Origin: Dyella_B humi
GTDB taxonomy: Bacteria; Pseudomonadota; Gammaproteobacteria; Xanthomonadales; Rhodanobacteraceae
Assembly (NCBI RefSeq): GCF_044904605.1
Contig: NZ_JADIKI010000022.1
Location: 1 to 64,000 of the forward strand
Direction of reading: 5' to 3'
Length of the DNA: 64,000 nt
Positions 26,271 to 35,371 of the stretch are shown piece after piece. The position numbers were made by a program, and so were the translations under genes. Each line of letters starts with the position of its first letter. Positions within the stretch are counted from its first letter, which is position 1. The notes under the pieces are model-generated. The model saw nothing but the letters and a program-made list of their open reading frames with translations, did not search any database and was not told the origin of the DNA.

Positions 26271-26359
26271 TTCGAAGGGGCGCCTACTGACCAAAAAGGA
26301 CTTGTGGCCGCAGGTGGCACACGCCATTCTTGCGGCCATCTCGAAGGGGAGACTGGTGC

Positions 26360-26986
26360 ATGGTCCAGAACGCTCGTTCCCGGACGGTACTCGCCCTGTA
26401 CACCGCTGCCGATGACATCCAGTGTCATCGCGTACGGCTGGTGCTGGCAGCGAAGGGAGTCACCTATGACCTGGTCGTGGTCGACCCGGCCAAACCCCCG
26501 CCGGACCTGATCGATCTGAACCCGTATCACACCCTGCCGACCCTGGTCGATCGCGAACTCACCCTGTACGACACCTCGGTGGTGTGCGAGTACCTGGACG
26601 AGCGCTACCCGCACCCGCCGCTGATGCCGATCGATCCGCTCTCCCGCGCCCGGCTACGGCTGGCGGCGGTACGCATCGAGCGCGACTGGCTGCCGGAAGT
26701 CGAGCACATCAAGGCCGGTGGCCGTCCGGCGGACACGGCCCGCAAGCGGTTGCGCGAACACCTGCTTGGCGCGTTACCGTTGTTCAAGGCGTCCAAATTC
26801 TTCCTCAACCCGGAAATGAGCCTGGTCGACTGCCTGGTAACGCCGGTGGTATGGCGTCTTCCTTCGCTGGGGGTAGACCTGGGCCGGGAAGGCAAACCGA
26901 TCATGGATTACGGCGAGCGCCTGTTCCACAGTCAGGGGTATGCTCGCAGTCTGACGGCAGAGGAAAAGGCTTTGAGGGTGCTCTGA
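26360..26986 (+). CDS. sspA: Stringent starvation protein A (GST-like)
   Basis: A 208-residue GST-fold protein. The N-terminal thioredoxin-like part (LYTAADDIQCHRVRLVLAAKGV, NPYHTLPTLVDRELTLYDTSVVCEYLDERYPHPPLMP split over residues 13-90) and the C-terminal helical part match SspA. SspA binds RNA polymerase and affects stationary-phase and acid-stress genes and, in several pathogens, virulence. ATG 26360 has AAGGGGA upstream. The order petABC-sspA-sspB is common in this group. The stop codon lies inside the left arm of the inverted-repeat element 26980-27171. Confidence 0.92.
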   Translation: MVQNARSRTVLALYTAADDIQCHRVRLVLAAKGVTYDLVVVDPAKPPPDLIDLNPYHTLPTLVDRELTLYDTSVVCEYLDERYPHPPLMPIDPLSRARLRLAAVRIERDWLPEVEHIKAGGRPADTARKRLREHLLGALPLFKASKFFLNPEMSLVDCLVTPVVWRLPSLGVDLGREGKPIMDYGERLFHSQGYARSLTAEEKALRVL

Positions 26987-27171
26987 CTGGTTTTGCGTAA
27001 ACGGTCTTCTGGACATCACCCCATCTTTCTCATTCAATACGCAAGGACCGGTTCTGTCTGTCCGCATATCTTCGGTGCGTCGCCTCGACAGACAGCCAGT
27101 CTGTCGAGGCGACACCCCTGTGATCTGCGAACAGACAGAGTCGGGGACGTCTACGCAAAACCAGTCAGAGC
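26980..27171. repeat. 190-bp nested inverted-repeat element between sspA and sspB
   Basis: The outer arms are perfect over 20 bases (26980-26999 and 27152-27171, GCTCTGACTGGTTTTGCGTA and complement) and extend with one mismatch. Inside, TCTGTCTGTCCGCA pairs with TGCGAACAGACAGA, and the centre is a perfect 15-base stem (27079-27093 with 27099-27113, GTCGCCTCGACAGAC). The whole stretch could fold into one long hairpin and includes the sspA stop codon. It looks like a MITE-like or composite palindromic insertion; no gene is inside. Confidence 0.8.
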
Positions 27172-27204
27172 GCCCTTCAGGTGACCACCCAGCAACACCA
27201 TAAG

Positions 27205-27633
27205 ATGAGTTCCAATCGCCCGTATCTGCTACGGGCGATCTACGACTGGATCAGCGACAACAACCTCACGCCCTACATGCTGGTCGATGCCACGCGCAGC
27301 GGCGTGCGCGTGCCGCCACACGTGATCAAGAACGGGCAAGTGGTGCTCAACCTGGCCATGCGCGCCGTGGCCAACCTGGATCTGGGCAACGAGTGGATCA
27401 GCTTCCAGGCGCGCTTTTCCGGCGTCAGCCATAGCATCCAGATTCCGGTGCCTGCCGTGCTCGCCTTGTACGCGCAGGAAAACGGGCAGGGCATGATGTT
27501 TCCTGCCGACGAGGAAGAAGGTAGCGAGCCGCCGAGCGACACGCCGCCTTCGCCGCCCGAGCCAGAACCGCCGTCGGGCGATGGGGACAAGCCGAAGCGA
27601 GGTGGTGGGTCGCATTTGCGGGTGGTGAAGTAA
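27205..27633 (+). CDS. sspB: ClpXP protease specificity-enhancing factor SspB
   Basis: A 142-residue adaptor. The N-terminal domain (SSNRPYLLRAIYDWISDNNL, MLVDATRSGVRVPPHVIKNG, ISFQARFSGVSHSIQIPVPA) binds ssrA-tagged substrates; a flexible Pro/Glu/Ser-rich tail leads to the C-terminal GGGSHLRVVK, the ClpX-binding XB motif (LRVVK). ATG 27205 is chosen; an in-frame GTG at 27181 lies next to the inverted repeat. SspB delivers tagged proteins to ClpXP. Confidence 0.94.
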   Translation: MSSNRPYLLRAIYDWISDNNLTPYMLVDATRSGVRVPPHVIKNGQVVLNLAMRAVANLDLGNEWISFQARFSGVSHSIQIPVPAVLALYAQENGQGMMFPADEEEGSEPPSDTPPSPPEPEPPSGDGDKPKRGGGSHLRVVK

Positions 27634-27647
27634 ACGATCGCTCTTAT

Positions 27648-27684
27648 ACCCTCTCCCCTTCGGGGAGAGGGCTAGGGTGAGGGG
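27648..27684 (-). repeat. REP-like element, reverse orientation
   Basis: ACCCTCTCCCCTTCGGGGAGAGGG followed by GGGTGAGGGG, a reverse copy of the CTCACCCC family, immediately after sspB. It faces the copy at 27768-27805, making an inverted pair. Confidence 0.85.
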
Positions 27685-27767
27685 ACAAGGCTTGACGGAA
27701 AGCTGACTAATACGTGCAAGTATCTTTTTGATTCTTGCGCATGTGATGAAAGATCACGCGAGGTTGG

Positions 27768-27805
27768 CCCCTCACCCCAACCCTCTCCCCGAAGGGGAGA
27801 GGGAG
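27768..27805 (+). repeat. REP-like CCCCTCACCCC..GAAGGGGAGAGGGAG element
   Basis: A full forward copy preceded by GCGAGGTTGG. It forms a head-to-head pair with 27648-27684 and lies 80 bases before the permease start. Confidence 0.85.
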
Positions 27806-27884
27806 TAGGCATTGCTACAGGTCCAGATAGCCGCACCACCACGTTTCCTCTAAGGTATCGGCTTTCTCCTACAAATCATTCCGT

Positions 27885-29288
27885 ATGTCCTCAGCCCAGG
27901 AACACCCGGATCATCTACGGCGCAGTCTGTCCAATCGTCACCTGCAATTGATCGCTATCGGTGGTGCGATCGGCACCGGACTGTTCATGGGGTCGGGCAA
28001 GACGATCAGTCTGGCCGGGCCTTCGATCTTGTTGGTGTATCTGATCATCGGCGTGATGCTGTTCTTCGTGATGCGCGCGATGGGCGAGCTGCTGCTGTCG
28101 AATTTGGAATACAAGTCGTTCATCGACTTCTCTACCGATCTGCTCGGGCCGTGGGCCGGTTTCTTCTGCGGCTGGACGTACTGGTTCTGCTGGATCGTTA
28201 CCGCTATCGCGGACGTGATCGCCATCGCCTCGTACGCGCAGTTCTGGTTTCCCGGCCTGATGCCGTGGATTCCCGCCGTGTTCTGCGTGCTGCTTCTGCT
28301 CGCGTTGAATCTCACCGCGGTGCGGGTGTTCGGTGAGTTGGAGTTTTGGTTTGCGTTGATCAAGATCGTGGCGATCATCGCCTTGATTGTCACCGGCTTC
28401 GGCATGATCGCGTTCGGGTTTCAATCGCCCTCGGGTCATCACGCTGCGTTGGCGAATCTGTGGAACGACGGCGGGTTGTTCCCCACCGGCGTGGGCGGTT
28501 TCTTCGCAGGTTTCCAGATCGCCGTATTCGCATTTGTGGGCATCGAGCTGGTGGGCACGACGGCGGCGGAGACGGCCGATCCTACGCGCAACCTGCCCAA
28601 GGCGATCAACTCGATCCCTATACGCATCATTCTGTTCTACGTGTTGGCACTGGTGGTGATCATGACGGTCACGCCGTGGCGCCTGGTGCAGCCGGGCAGG
28701 AGTCCGTTCGTGGAGCTGTTCATGCTGGCCGGCATTCCCGCCGCGGCCAGCCTGATCAACTTCGTTGTGCTGACGTCGGCCACTTCCTCGGCCAACAGCG
28801 GCATTTTTTCCACCAGTCGCATGCTTTACGGTCTGGCCGAAGAGAGTCACGCGCCACGCGGGTTTGCGCGCCTGTCGCGAGCGGCGGTGCCATCGTATGG
28901 CCTGCTGTTCTCTTGCGTGTGTTTGCTGGCGGGCGCGATGCTGGTCTATGTGGTGCCCAATCTGGTGACTGCGTTCACCCTGGTCACCACGCTGTCGGCT
29001 GTGCTCTTCATGTTCGTGTGGTCGCTGATCTTGATTGCGTACATGGCTTACCGGCGCAAGCGGCCGCACCTGCACGCGACTTCGTCGTACAAGATGCCGG
29101 GCGGCGTGGTGATGTGCTGGGTGTGCTTGGTGTTCTTCGCGTTTGTGCTGTGGTTGCTGACATTGCAGGCGGATACGCGTCAGGCGCTGTTGGCGAGCCC
29201 GGTATGGTTTGTGGTGTTGGCGATCGGGTATGTGTGGAAGGGGCGGCGCGCTGCGGCAGTTACCGCGCCGGTCCGTGAAGAGGGCTAA
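27885..29288 (+). CDS. cycA: Amino-acid permease, CycA-like (AAT family)
   Basis: A 467-residue inner-membrane transporter with about twelve membrane helices. The N terminus RSLSNRHLQLIAIGGAIGTG and the GLFMGSGKTISLAGPS region are the consensus substrate-binding signature of AAT-type APC permeases; ELVGTTAAETADPTRNLPKA is the conserved loop before helix 7. Sequence character is closest to CycA, which takes up D-serine, D-alanine and glycine, but the exact substrate cannot be fixed. Start ATG 27885; AT-rich upstream bases follow two REP elements. Confidence 0.82.
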   Translation: MSSAQEHPDHLRRSLSNRHLQLIAIGGAIGTGLFMGSGKTISLAGPSILLVYLIIGVMLFFVMRAMGELLLSNLEYKSFIDFSTDLLGPWAGFFCGWTYWFCWIVTAIADVIAIASYAQFWFPGLMPWIPAVFCVLLLLALNLTAVRVFGELEFWFALIKIVAIIALIVTGFGMIAFGFQSPSGHHAALANLWNDGGLFPTGVGGFFAGFQIAVFAFVGIELVGTTAAETADPTRNLPKAINSIPIRIILFYVLALVVIMTVTPWRLVQPGRSPFVELFMLAGIPAAASLINFVVLTSATSSANSGIFSTSRMLYGLAEESHAPRGFARLSRAAVPSYGLLFSCVCLLAGAMLVYVVPNLVTAFTLVTTLSAVLFMFVWSLILIAYMAYRRKRPHLHATSSYKMPGGVVMCWVCLVFFAFVLWLLTLQADTRQALLASPVWFVVLAIGYVWKGRRAAAVTAPVREEG

Positions 29289-29291
29289 GCC

Positions 29292-29708
29292 TCAATGCCG
29301 GATATCCCGGTCTCGATATTGCCGGCGAAACGGCACCACGTTGCTGTGCTCTGAGGTATCAGGGGTATCAGGTGTATGTGCCGGCTGCTCCGGCATGTAC
29401 AGCTCGATGGTGGGAAGGATCAAGGCGGTAAGCACGTTGCCAATCATCCACAGGTGGCCGGCTTCGCGGTCGTCGCCGTCGATGCTCACCTCGAAACTGT
29501 AGCGGCGCTCCAGCACCCGCTGGCCGTGGAAGCGTTGCAGGCGCAGACCGCTCAGGCCCACGGTTTCGTCCAGCAGTTGCAGACCATGTTGCTGGCAGCG
29601 CCGACGCGCTTCTTGGATGGCGCGGTCGCGGGCGCGGCTCAATACCAACCAGGTGCCGGCGATGGCCAGCAGCACGAGCAGCAGCAATAGGGTAGCGAGG
29701 TCGCCCAT
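29292..29708 (-). CDS. DUF3301 domain protein
   Basis: A 138-residue protein: one N-terminal membrane helix (residues 5-23) followed by DRAIQEARRRCQQHGLQLLDETVGL and RLQRFHGQRVLERRYSFEVSIDG, the pattern of DUF3301. Function unknown; the soluble domain would be cytoplasmic. The C-terminal 35 residues are low complexity (Thr, Pro, Asp). It is convergent with the permease and lies 36 bases downstream of nadC, so it probably shares the nadC transcript. Confidence 0.8.
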   Translation of the reverse strand: MGDLATLLLLLVLLAIAGTWLVLSRARDRAIQEARRRCQQHGLQLLDETVGLSGLRLQRFHGQRVLERRYSFEVSIDGDDREAGHLWMIGNVLTALILPTIELYMPEQPAHTPDTPDTSEHSNVVPFRRQYRDRDIRH

Positions 29709-29744
29709 GCTTGCAGTGTGTGGGCGACTGACCTGCGTAGCAAG

Positions 29745-30602
29745 TCAGTTGATCTTCAAACGCAGCGAAAGATCGACCGCCCGCACGTGCTTGGTCAGCG
29801 CACCCACTGAAATGTAATCCACCCCGGTTTGGGCGTACTCGCCGATGGTCTGAAGATCGACGTTGCCGGAGATCTCCAGCGGCACGCGGCCATTGGCCTG
29901 CGCGACCGCTTCGCGCATCAGCGGCAGGGTGAAATTGTCCAGCATGACGCGATCCACGCCTGCGTCCAGTGCTTGCTGCAGTTCGTCGAGGTTTTCCACC
30001 TCCACTTCCAGCAGCAGCGTAGGGTGCAACCGGCGGGCTGCCTGGACTGCAGCGGCAATGCTGCCGGCGGCGATGATGTGGTTTTCCTTCACCAGGATCG
30101 CATCGTAGAGACCGATGCGATGGTTGTGGCCGCCGCCGCAGCGCACGGCGTACTTTTGCGCGAGCCGCATTCCCGGTACGGTCTTGCGCGTATCGAGCAC
30201 ACGCGTGCGAGTGCCGGCGACGGCTGCGACATAAGCGGCCGTGATCGTGGCGGTACCGGACAGCATCTGCAGGAAATTCAGCGCGGAGCGCTCGGCCGTG
30301 ACGAGTGCACGCGCGTTGCCACGCATTTCGCAGACGACGCTGCCAGGTGCGACGCGATCGCCGTCCGTGATGCTCCAGTCGATGCGCGCATGCGGGTCGA
30401 GTTTGCGCACGCAGGTGTCGAACCAGAGAATGCCTGCGATCACGGCATCTTCGCGACAGGTGAGCTGTGCGGTGGCCTCAGCATCGGCTGGCAGCAGGCT
30501 GGCGGTAGCGTCGCCGTGGCCGATGTCTTCGGCGAAGGCGCGTTCGACGTCGGCGTCGATCAGGTTCTGGTTGGGCGGGGCGAAGCGGAAGGCGTGGGTC
30601 AT
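29745..30602 (-). CDS. nadC: Nicotinate-nucleotide pyrophosphorylase (carboxylating)
   Basis: A 285-residue enzyme that converts quinolinate and PRPP to nicotinate mononucleotide in NAD synthesis. Conserved features: EDIGHGDATASLLP, ERSALNFLQMLSGTAT, VLDTRKTVPGMRLAQKYAVRCGGGHNHR (PRPP and quinolinate contacts), KENHIIAAG, LLEVEVENLDELQQAL and SVGALTKHVRAVDLSL at the C terminus. Length is normal for the family. Confidence 0.96.
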   Translation of the reverse strand: MTHAFRFAPPNQNLIDADVERAFAEDIGHGDATASLLPADAEATAQLTCREDAVIAGILWFDTCVRKLDPHARIDWSITDGDRVAPGSVVCEMRGNARALVTAERSALNFLQMLSGTATITAAYVAAVAGTRTRVLDTRKTVPGMRLAQKYAVRCGGGHNHRIGLYDAILVKENHIIAAGSIAAAVQAARRLHPTLLLEVEVENLDELQQALDAGVDRVMLDNFTLPLMREAVAQANGRVPLEISGNVDLQTIGEYAQTGVDYISVGALTKHVRAVDLSLRLKIN

Positions 30603-30729
30603 GAAGAACTCGATGCGCGAAGGGTGACACCCTCTTGGGGGTGAGGGGACAAACTTGCGCGCATGCTACTTCACTGCGCCGGAAATCGGCGCGTCGTTCG
30701 TGTGGTAATGAGGGTAGTGGAGAGCGTGG

Positions 30730-30768
30730 CCCCTCTCCCTTTCCTTAATCAAAGATGGGGAAAGGGAG
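30730..30768. repeat. Degenerate REP-like element
   Basis: CCCCTCTCCCTTTCC and GGGGAAAGGGAG flank a changed loop (TTAATCAAAGAT). It sits just after the DUF1631 stop codon. A half copy (CCCTCTTGGGGGTGAGGGGAC) lies at 30630-30650 near the nadC start. Confidence 0.6.
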
Positions 30769-30774
30769 AAAAAC

Positions 30775-33087
30775 TCAGGGCGATTCGCCCGCGCGCACTT
30801 CCTCGTGGCTCAGGCGATCCACGATCGCGTCCATCGCACGGTCGAACAGGGCGTTCGAAGCCAGGATGCGTGCACGGCCATCCGTCATCACCATCGCCAG
30901 TTCGTAGGGCGAGTAATCGCCCACCTTCAGGCCACGGCGGTTGACGAAGAGGTAGCGGCCGCTCATCGGGCTGATCCACGACAGCTTGGCGCGCTCGAAA
31001 TGCCCATCCTGGCCGCTGAATTCCAGCCAGGTGCCAGGCTTGAGCACCTTGACGCGCTCCAGTTCTTCGCGCACTTCCGGTGCGATGGCGTCTTCCGCCG
31101 GTTCGACACTGGCCGGGTCGTCTTCCAGGTCGGCCACGCTTTCGGCGATCGGCTGGATGCTTTCCGGAATCGGTAGCGGCGCAGGCGTGGCGGATTGCGA
31201 GTGCTGCTCCTGCGCCGGCGCGGCATCGCCAAGCTGCTGGCGATAGTACGCGTGGAGCTGGGCGAGCAGCTTTTCGATGTCCGCGTCCTGGAAGGCCACG
31301 TTTGCCAGGCCCTTGCGCAGCGCGCGCTCGATGCCGGGCAGCAACTGGCGCAGGTCGCGCTTGGCTTCCGGCGTGCGGACCGGCTTGGTGCTGGCGATGA
31401 AGGCGTCGACGAAACGCAGCGCTTCGCGCAGGTCGTTCGATTCCTCGCCCTTGCGCAGGATGGTGAGCACCAGGTAGTTCGCCCACGCACGCGACAGCAC
31501 GCCGTGGATCAGTGGCGGCAGCGCATGATCGCCGATGCGATTGAGAATTTCGCGCGCGGCGCGGCGGCGCGCCTGCTCCAGCTTTTCGCGTCCGCGTGTG
31601 GATTCGGCCACGCGCTGCTCGGCCAGTTCCGCGCGGCGGCGGTTGGATTCCTGGAATTGCTGCAGTTCGGCGGACAAGCGATCGAAGATCGTCATGTCAT
31701 CGTCGAATTCCTGCAGCAGGCGATCGACGATGGCCTTGATGGTGTCGTGCAGGCGGCCGTCGCGGTCCGATTCCTCGGACCAGCTCTTGGCCGCTTCGGC
31801 GAGGCCGTCGAGCAAGCGGCGCGCGGGATGTTGGCGGTGCGCGAACAGCTTGCGGTCGAGAATGGCGGCCTTGAGATACGGAATCTGCAAACGCGCCAGC
31901 ATCACCTGCATCTGCGGCGGCAGGTTGCGATCTTCGAGAATGAACTCGAACAGCATGCCGACCAGGTCGATGGTGTCTTCGTCGATGGTGGCGATCTGGC
32001 CGGGGCGTTGGCCGCGCAGGGAGCCGAGCTGGGTAAGCAACTGCTCTTTCAGGTGCAGCACCTGCTCGGCGATATCCACCGCGCTCGCGCTGGGCGCGGC
32101 GGCGACCGGCAGCGATACCATGGCCGCCTGGCTTTGCAGCACGCTTAGCGCGCCGATCAATTCGTTGGCCGTGGGCAGCGGGCCATGCGCCATCGCCCCC
32201 AATGGAGCTGCCGAATGCCCGCGGCGCGAGCTGAACAAGGTGCGCAAGGTCTGCAGCAGCTCGGCGGAGGCTTCGCTGTCATCGGCCGGCAGAGGCTGCG
32301 GCACTTCGCCCGCGGCTGCGGTCTGGCCCCCTCCCGCGCCGGTCCCTGCGTTGCCGGCGGTGTTGCGCACCACTTCGTGACGGAGTTGCGGCAGCACGCC
32401 CGCGCGCATCAGCTCGGCGTTGACTTCCTGGTACAGCTCTTCGAGCGCCGACATTACGTAGCGATCGAACAGCTTGTAGATGATCAGCTTCACGCGCATG
32501 TCGGCGTTGAGCTCGCGCATCGCCTGGCGGAACGCCTGGGCCAGCAGTGCCGGACCGACCGGGTTGGTGGCATCCTCGATGCGCGTGCCGCCACAGATCA
32601 CTGACAGGCGCTGGTTCACCGCGAACAGGTCACGCGAGAGACGTGTCTCGTTTTTGCCGATCATGCTGGTGATGGCCAGCGATTCTTCCAGCTCGTTGTC
32701 GGCGACCAGCGAGAGTTCGACCGAACCGGGTACCGGCGCTGACGGGGTGCCGGCGGCGCTTGGCGTCGTGGCGGAACGGTTGCCGCTGGCGAAGTCGTTC
32801 AGCTCACGCGACACCAGCGACAAGAAACTGCGCTCGATCACCGGCCGACGCTTGCGCACCTCGCGCATGCCGTCGAAGTAATGCATCTGCGCGGCGTTGT
32901 TCTCGGCTTTCTCGGCGAGATCGAACAGGGCGTCGTCGACGTGTTCGAACATGTTGCCGATGTACTGCTGCAGGCGGCGGGAGGAGATGTTACGGACAGC
33001 GTTCAACAGGTCGCCTCCGCGTCCGCTGGAGGGATCCAGCCGCTGGCTAAGATTGACGACGTTGGAGGACTCGTTGGCTTCGTTCAT
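30775..33087 (-). CDS. DUF1631 family protein
   Basis: A 770-residue cytoplasmic protein, mostly helical. The start (SSRRLQQYIGNMFEHVDDAL, FDGMREVRKRRPVIERSFL) and the end (VKVLKPGTWLEFSGQDGHFERAKLSW, RYLFVNRRGLKVGDYSPYELA) match DUF1631, whose C-terminal ~100 residues form a PilZ-like beta domain. Function is not established; in some bacteria such proteins are linked to cyclic-di-GMP or nucleoid roles, which I cannot judge here. ATG 33087 is preferred to the GTG two codons upstream. Middle part is Ala/Gly-rich (residues 125-145 and 250-275). Confidence 0.85.
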   Translation of the reverse strand: MNEANESSNVVNLSQRLDPSSGRGGDLLNAVRNISSRRLQQYIGNMFEHVDDALFDLAEKAENNAAQMHYFDGMREVRKRRPVIERSFLSLVSRELNDFASGNRSATTPSAAGTPSAPVPGSVELSLVADNELEESLAITSMIGKNETRLSRDLFAVNQRLSVICGGTRIEDATNPVGPALLAQAFRQAMRELNADMRVKLIIYKLFDRYVMSALEELYQEVNAELMRAGVLPQLRHEVVRNTAGNAGTGAGGGQTAAAGEVPQPLPADDSEASAELLQTLRTLFSSRRGHSAAPLGAMAHGPLPTANELIGALSVLQSQAAMVSLPVAAAPSASAVDIAEQVLHLKEQLLTQLGSLRGQRPGQIATIDEDTIDLVGMLFEFILEDRNLPPQMQVMLARLQIPYLKAAILDRKLFAHRQHPARRLLDGLAEAAKSWSEESDRDGRLHDTIKAIVDRLLQEFDDDMTIFDRLSAELQQFQESNRRRAELAEQRVAESTRGREKLEQARRRAAREILNRIGDHALPPLIHGVLSRAWANYLVLTILRKGEESNDLREALRFVDAFIASTKPVRTPEAKRDLRQLLPGIERALRKGLANVAFQDADIEKLLAQLHAYYRQQLGDAAPAQEQHSQSATPAPLPIPESIQPIAESVADLEDDPASVEPAEDAIAPEVREELERVKVLKPGTWLEFSGQDGHFERAKLSWISPMSGRYLFVNRRGLKVGDYSPYELAMVMTDGRARILASNALFDRAMDAIVDRLSHEEVRAGESP

Positions 33088-33291
33088 CGCCACACCCCTG
33101 TGGTTGGCTGGCTAGGCCGATGTTTATAGCTGCCGCGGATGGCAGCTGTTTTACCTTGGCGACCGCGGACGGTCGCGGCAGGGATGCCGCCTATACCCGG
33201 AACATAAGCGAAATTGGGTTTCACCGCCATGTCCCAAGTCATGCTTTTGTGTACTGTCCGTCTAAGTACAGTGAAGACGGATCGTAATTTT

Positions 33292-33564
33292 TTACGCTGT
33301 CGCGGGAAAATCCGTGAACTGGGTGGTGCCGATGCCTTCTTCGGGCAGCATCATAGGGATCCCATCCTCGATCCGGTAGATCACTTTGCGGTCGACCGTG
33401 ATCAGGCCCTCGGTCAGCCGGTTTTGCACCGTGCTACCGGCCACGTTCAGTACCTGACCGGCGTCAATCGCCCGGTTCAAGGTGCTGAGTTCGCTGGTAC
33501 TGAGAGGGCGCACCGGCGTTTTGCTTACCGGGCAGCAGAGGATGTCGAGCAGGCGCTTATCCAT
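33292..33564 (-). CDS. Trm112/YcaR-like small protein
   Basis: A 90-residue protein beginning MDKRLLDILCCPVSKTPVRP and ending with VIYRIEDGIPMMLPEEGIG, the layout of UPF0434/Trm112-like zinc-ribbon proteins. The usual C-P-x-C zinc motif is reduced (CCPVSK), so metal binding may be lost, as in many proteobacterial members. The family tail IPMMLPEE is intact. It is divergent from purE; their starts are 67 bases apart. I chose ATG 33564; the open frame upstream runs through purE. Confidence 0.85.
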   Translation of the reverse strand: MDKRLLDILCCPVSKTPVRPLSTSELSTLNRAIDAGQVLNVAGSTVQNRLTEGLITVDRKVIYRIEDGIPMMLPEEGIGTTQFTDFPATA

Positions 33565-33631
33565 CGTTTTAAAAGGGTATCGTTGCAATGCGGCGAAGTC
33601 CTTACAATAGCCCCTTTTGGACGGCCGGACC

Positions 33632-34135
33632 ATGACAGAGACAGCTTCAGCACCGCAGGTAGGCGTGGTGATGGGATCGCGTTCGGATTGGGAAACCATG
33701 ACGCACGCGGCCGAGGTGCTGCAGGAGCTGGGCGTGCCACATGAGGTGCGCGTGGTATCCGCGCACCGTACGCCGGATCTGCTGTTCCAGTACGCCGAAG
33801 AAGCGGTGCAACGCGGCATTCAGGTGATCATCGCCGGGGCCGGCGGCGCCGCCCATCTGCCAGGCATGCTGGCCGCAAAGACCCGCCTGCCGGTGTTCGG
33901 CGTGCCAGTGCAATCCAAGGCGCTCAACGGGATGGACTCCCTGCTTTCTATCGCGCAGATGCCCGCTGGCATTCCGGTCGGCACGCTGGCGATCGGCCGG
34001 GCCGGGGCGGTCAACGCCGGTCTGCTCGCCGCATCTGTGCTGGCTTTGCACGATCCGGCCGTAGCCAAGGCGCTCGAAGCCTATCGCGCACGCCAAACCC
34101 GGACCGTGCTGGACAATCCGGACCCCCGCTCGTGA
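33632..34135 (+). CDS. purE: N5-carboxyaminoimidazole ribonucleotide mutase
   Basis: A 167-residue enzyme. GVVMGSRSDWETM is the phosphate-binding signature, with VVSAHRTPDLLFQYAEEA and IAGAGGAAHLPGMLAAKT completing the active site, and GIPVGTLAIGRAGAVNAGLLA near the end. It converts N5-CAIR to CAIR in purine synthesis. ATG 33632 is chosen. Upstream lies TTACAATAG at 33601-33609, a possible -10 element. The stop overlaps the purK start. Confidence 0.96.
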   Translation: MTETASAPQVGVVMGSRSDWETMTHAAEVLQELGVPHEVRVVSAHRTPDLLFQYAEEAVQRGIQVIIAGAGGAAHLPGMLAAKTRLPVFGVPVQSKALNGMDSLLSIAQMPAGIPVGTLAIGRAGAVNAGLLAASVLALHDPAVAKALEAYRARQTRTVLDNPDPRS

Positions 34136-35286
34136 GCGTACGTCAGAAGCAATCTGTGCTCGGCATCCTGGGCGGCGGACAGCTTGCCCGCATGCTCGCT
34201 ATCGCCGCAGCACCGTTGGGCGTAAGAACGCTGGTGGTGGACAGCGCCGGTGACGCTTGCGCTGGACAGGTTGCGCCGTTGTGCCAGGCTGACTGGACCG
34301 ATTTCGTCGCGCTAGAGAAATTCGCGGCCGAGGTCGACGTGGTCACCTTCGATTTTGAGAACGTACCGGCGGACACCGCGCACTGGCTGGCCGAGCGCGT
34401 GGCGGTGTTTCCCAATCCGCGTGCATTGGCGGTGGCGCAGGACCGGCTTGCAGAGAAAAACCTGTTTCGCGAGTGCGGCTTGCAGACGCCCGCGTTTGAG
34501 GCCGTCGATACGCGTGAGGATCTGAGTCGCGCATTGGCCAAGATCGGCGCGCCATCCATCCTGAAGACACGTCGCCTCGGCTACGACGGCAAGGGGCAGT
34601 TTCGTATCAAGCAGCTTGCGGATGCGGATGCTGCATGGGAAGCGCTAGGCGCCAATGCGCATGGCCTTATCCTTGAAGCCTTCGTACCCTTCGAGCGCGA
34701 GCTTTCCGTGCTGGCGGTACGCACGCGTGCTGGCGATTTTCGCGTATGGCCGCTTACCCAGAACTGGCATACCGATGGCGTGCTGAGTTTGAGTCTCGCA
34801 CCTGCGCCGAATGTCGGTGAACTGCAATCGCACGCCGAAGCTTTGGCGCGCACGCTGGCGGAACATCTGGACTATGTCGGCGTCTTCGCGCTGGAGCTGT
34901 TCGTAAAAGACGGCCAGTTGCTGGGCAACGAAATGGCGCCACGCGTACACAACTCAGGTCACTGGACCATCGAAGGCGCCATCACCAGCCAATTCGAAAA
35001 CCACGTGCGCGCCGTGCTTGGCCTGCCGCTGGGCGATACGTCGGCGCGTGGTTTTTCCACGATGTTCAACTGGATTGGTGAACTGCCGGACGCCGCACCG
35101 GTGCTCAATACCGTTGATGGACATTGGCACGATTACGGCAAGCAATCGCGTCCGGGGCGCAAAGTGGGGCACGCCACGGTGTGTGCGCAGGATACGAAGA
35201 CGTTGGCGGCGCGAGTGGGTGAGATTGCGCGAGGGTTGCAGCGTGAGGAACAGGCGGCGCCAGGTATACGCGCGCTATCCAGCTAG
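34132..35286 (+). CDS. purK: N5-carboxyaminoimidazole ribonucleotide synthase
   Basis: A 384-residue ATP-grasp enzyme making N5-CAIR from AIR, bicarbonate and ATP. GILGGGQLARMLAIAAAPLG opens the N-terminal domain; ILKTRRLGYDGKGQ is the ATP-binding loop; LFVKDGQLLGNEMAPRVHNSGHWTIEGA (positions ~263-290) includes the metal-binding Glu and substrate contacts. The start is GTG 34132, overlapping the purE stop by 4 bases (GTGA), which indicates coupling. Length is typical. Confidence 0.96.
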   Translation: MSVRQKQSVLGILGGGQLARMLAIAAAPLGVRTLVVDSAGDACAGQVAPLCQADWTDFVALEKFAAEVDVVTFDFENVPADTAHWLAERVAVFPNPRALAVAQDRLAEKNLFRECGLQTPAFEAVDTREDLSRALAKIGAPSILKTRRLGYDGKGQFRIKQLADADAAWEALGANAHGLILEAFVPFERELSVLAVRTRAGDFRVWPLTQNWHTDGVLSLSLAPAPNVGELQSHAEALARTLAEHLDYVGVFALELFVKDGQLLGNEMAPRVHNSGHWTIEGAITSQFENHVRAVLGLPLGDTSARGFSTMFNWIGELPDAAPVLNTVDGHWHDYGKQSRPGRKVGHATVCAQDTKTLAARVGEIARGLQREEQAAPGIRALSS

Positions 35287-35322
35287 TTCGTAGGTTTCGA
35301 TGTAGTTCAAGGCGAGGTTCGC

Positions 35323-35359
35323 CCTTCACCCCAACCCTCCCCCCAAAGGGGAGAGGGAG
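35323..35359 (+). repeat. REP-like CCTTCACCCC..AAAGGGGAGAGGGAG element
   Basis: A copy with small changes between the convergent purK and sodB genes, preceded by GGCGAGGTTC. Serves at least as a 3' hairpin for both. Confidence 0.8.
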
Positions 35360-35371
35360 TAGAGCGGAAGA

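Noticed and set aside
27915..29075. Minus-strand open frame of 386 codons opposite the amino-acid permease
   Set aside because: Low-complexity shadow (Arg, Gln, His) of a membrane protein gene.
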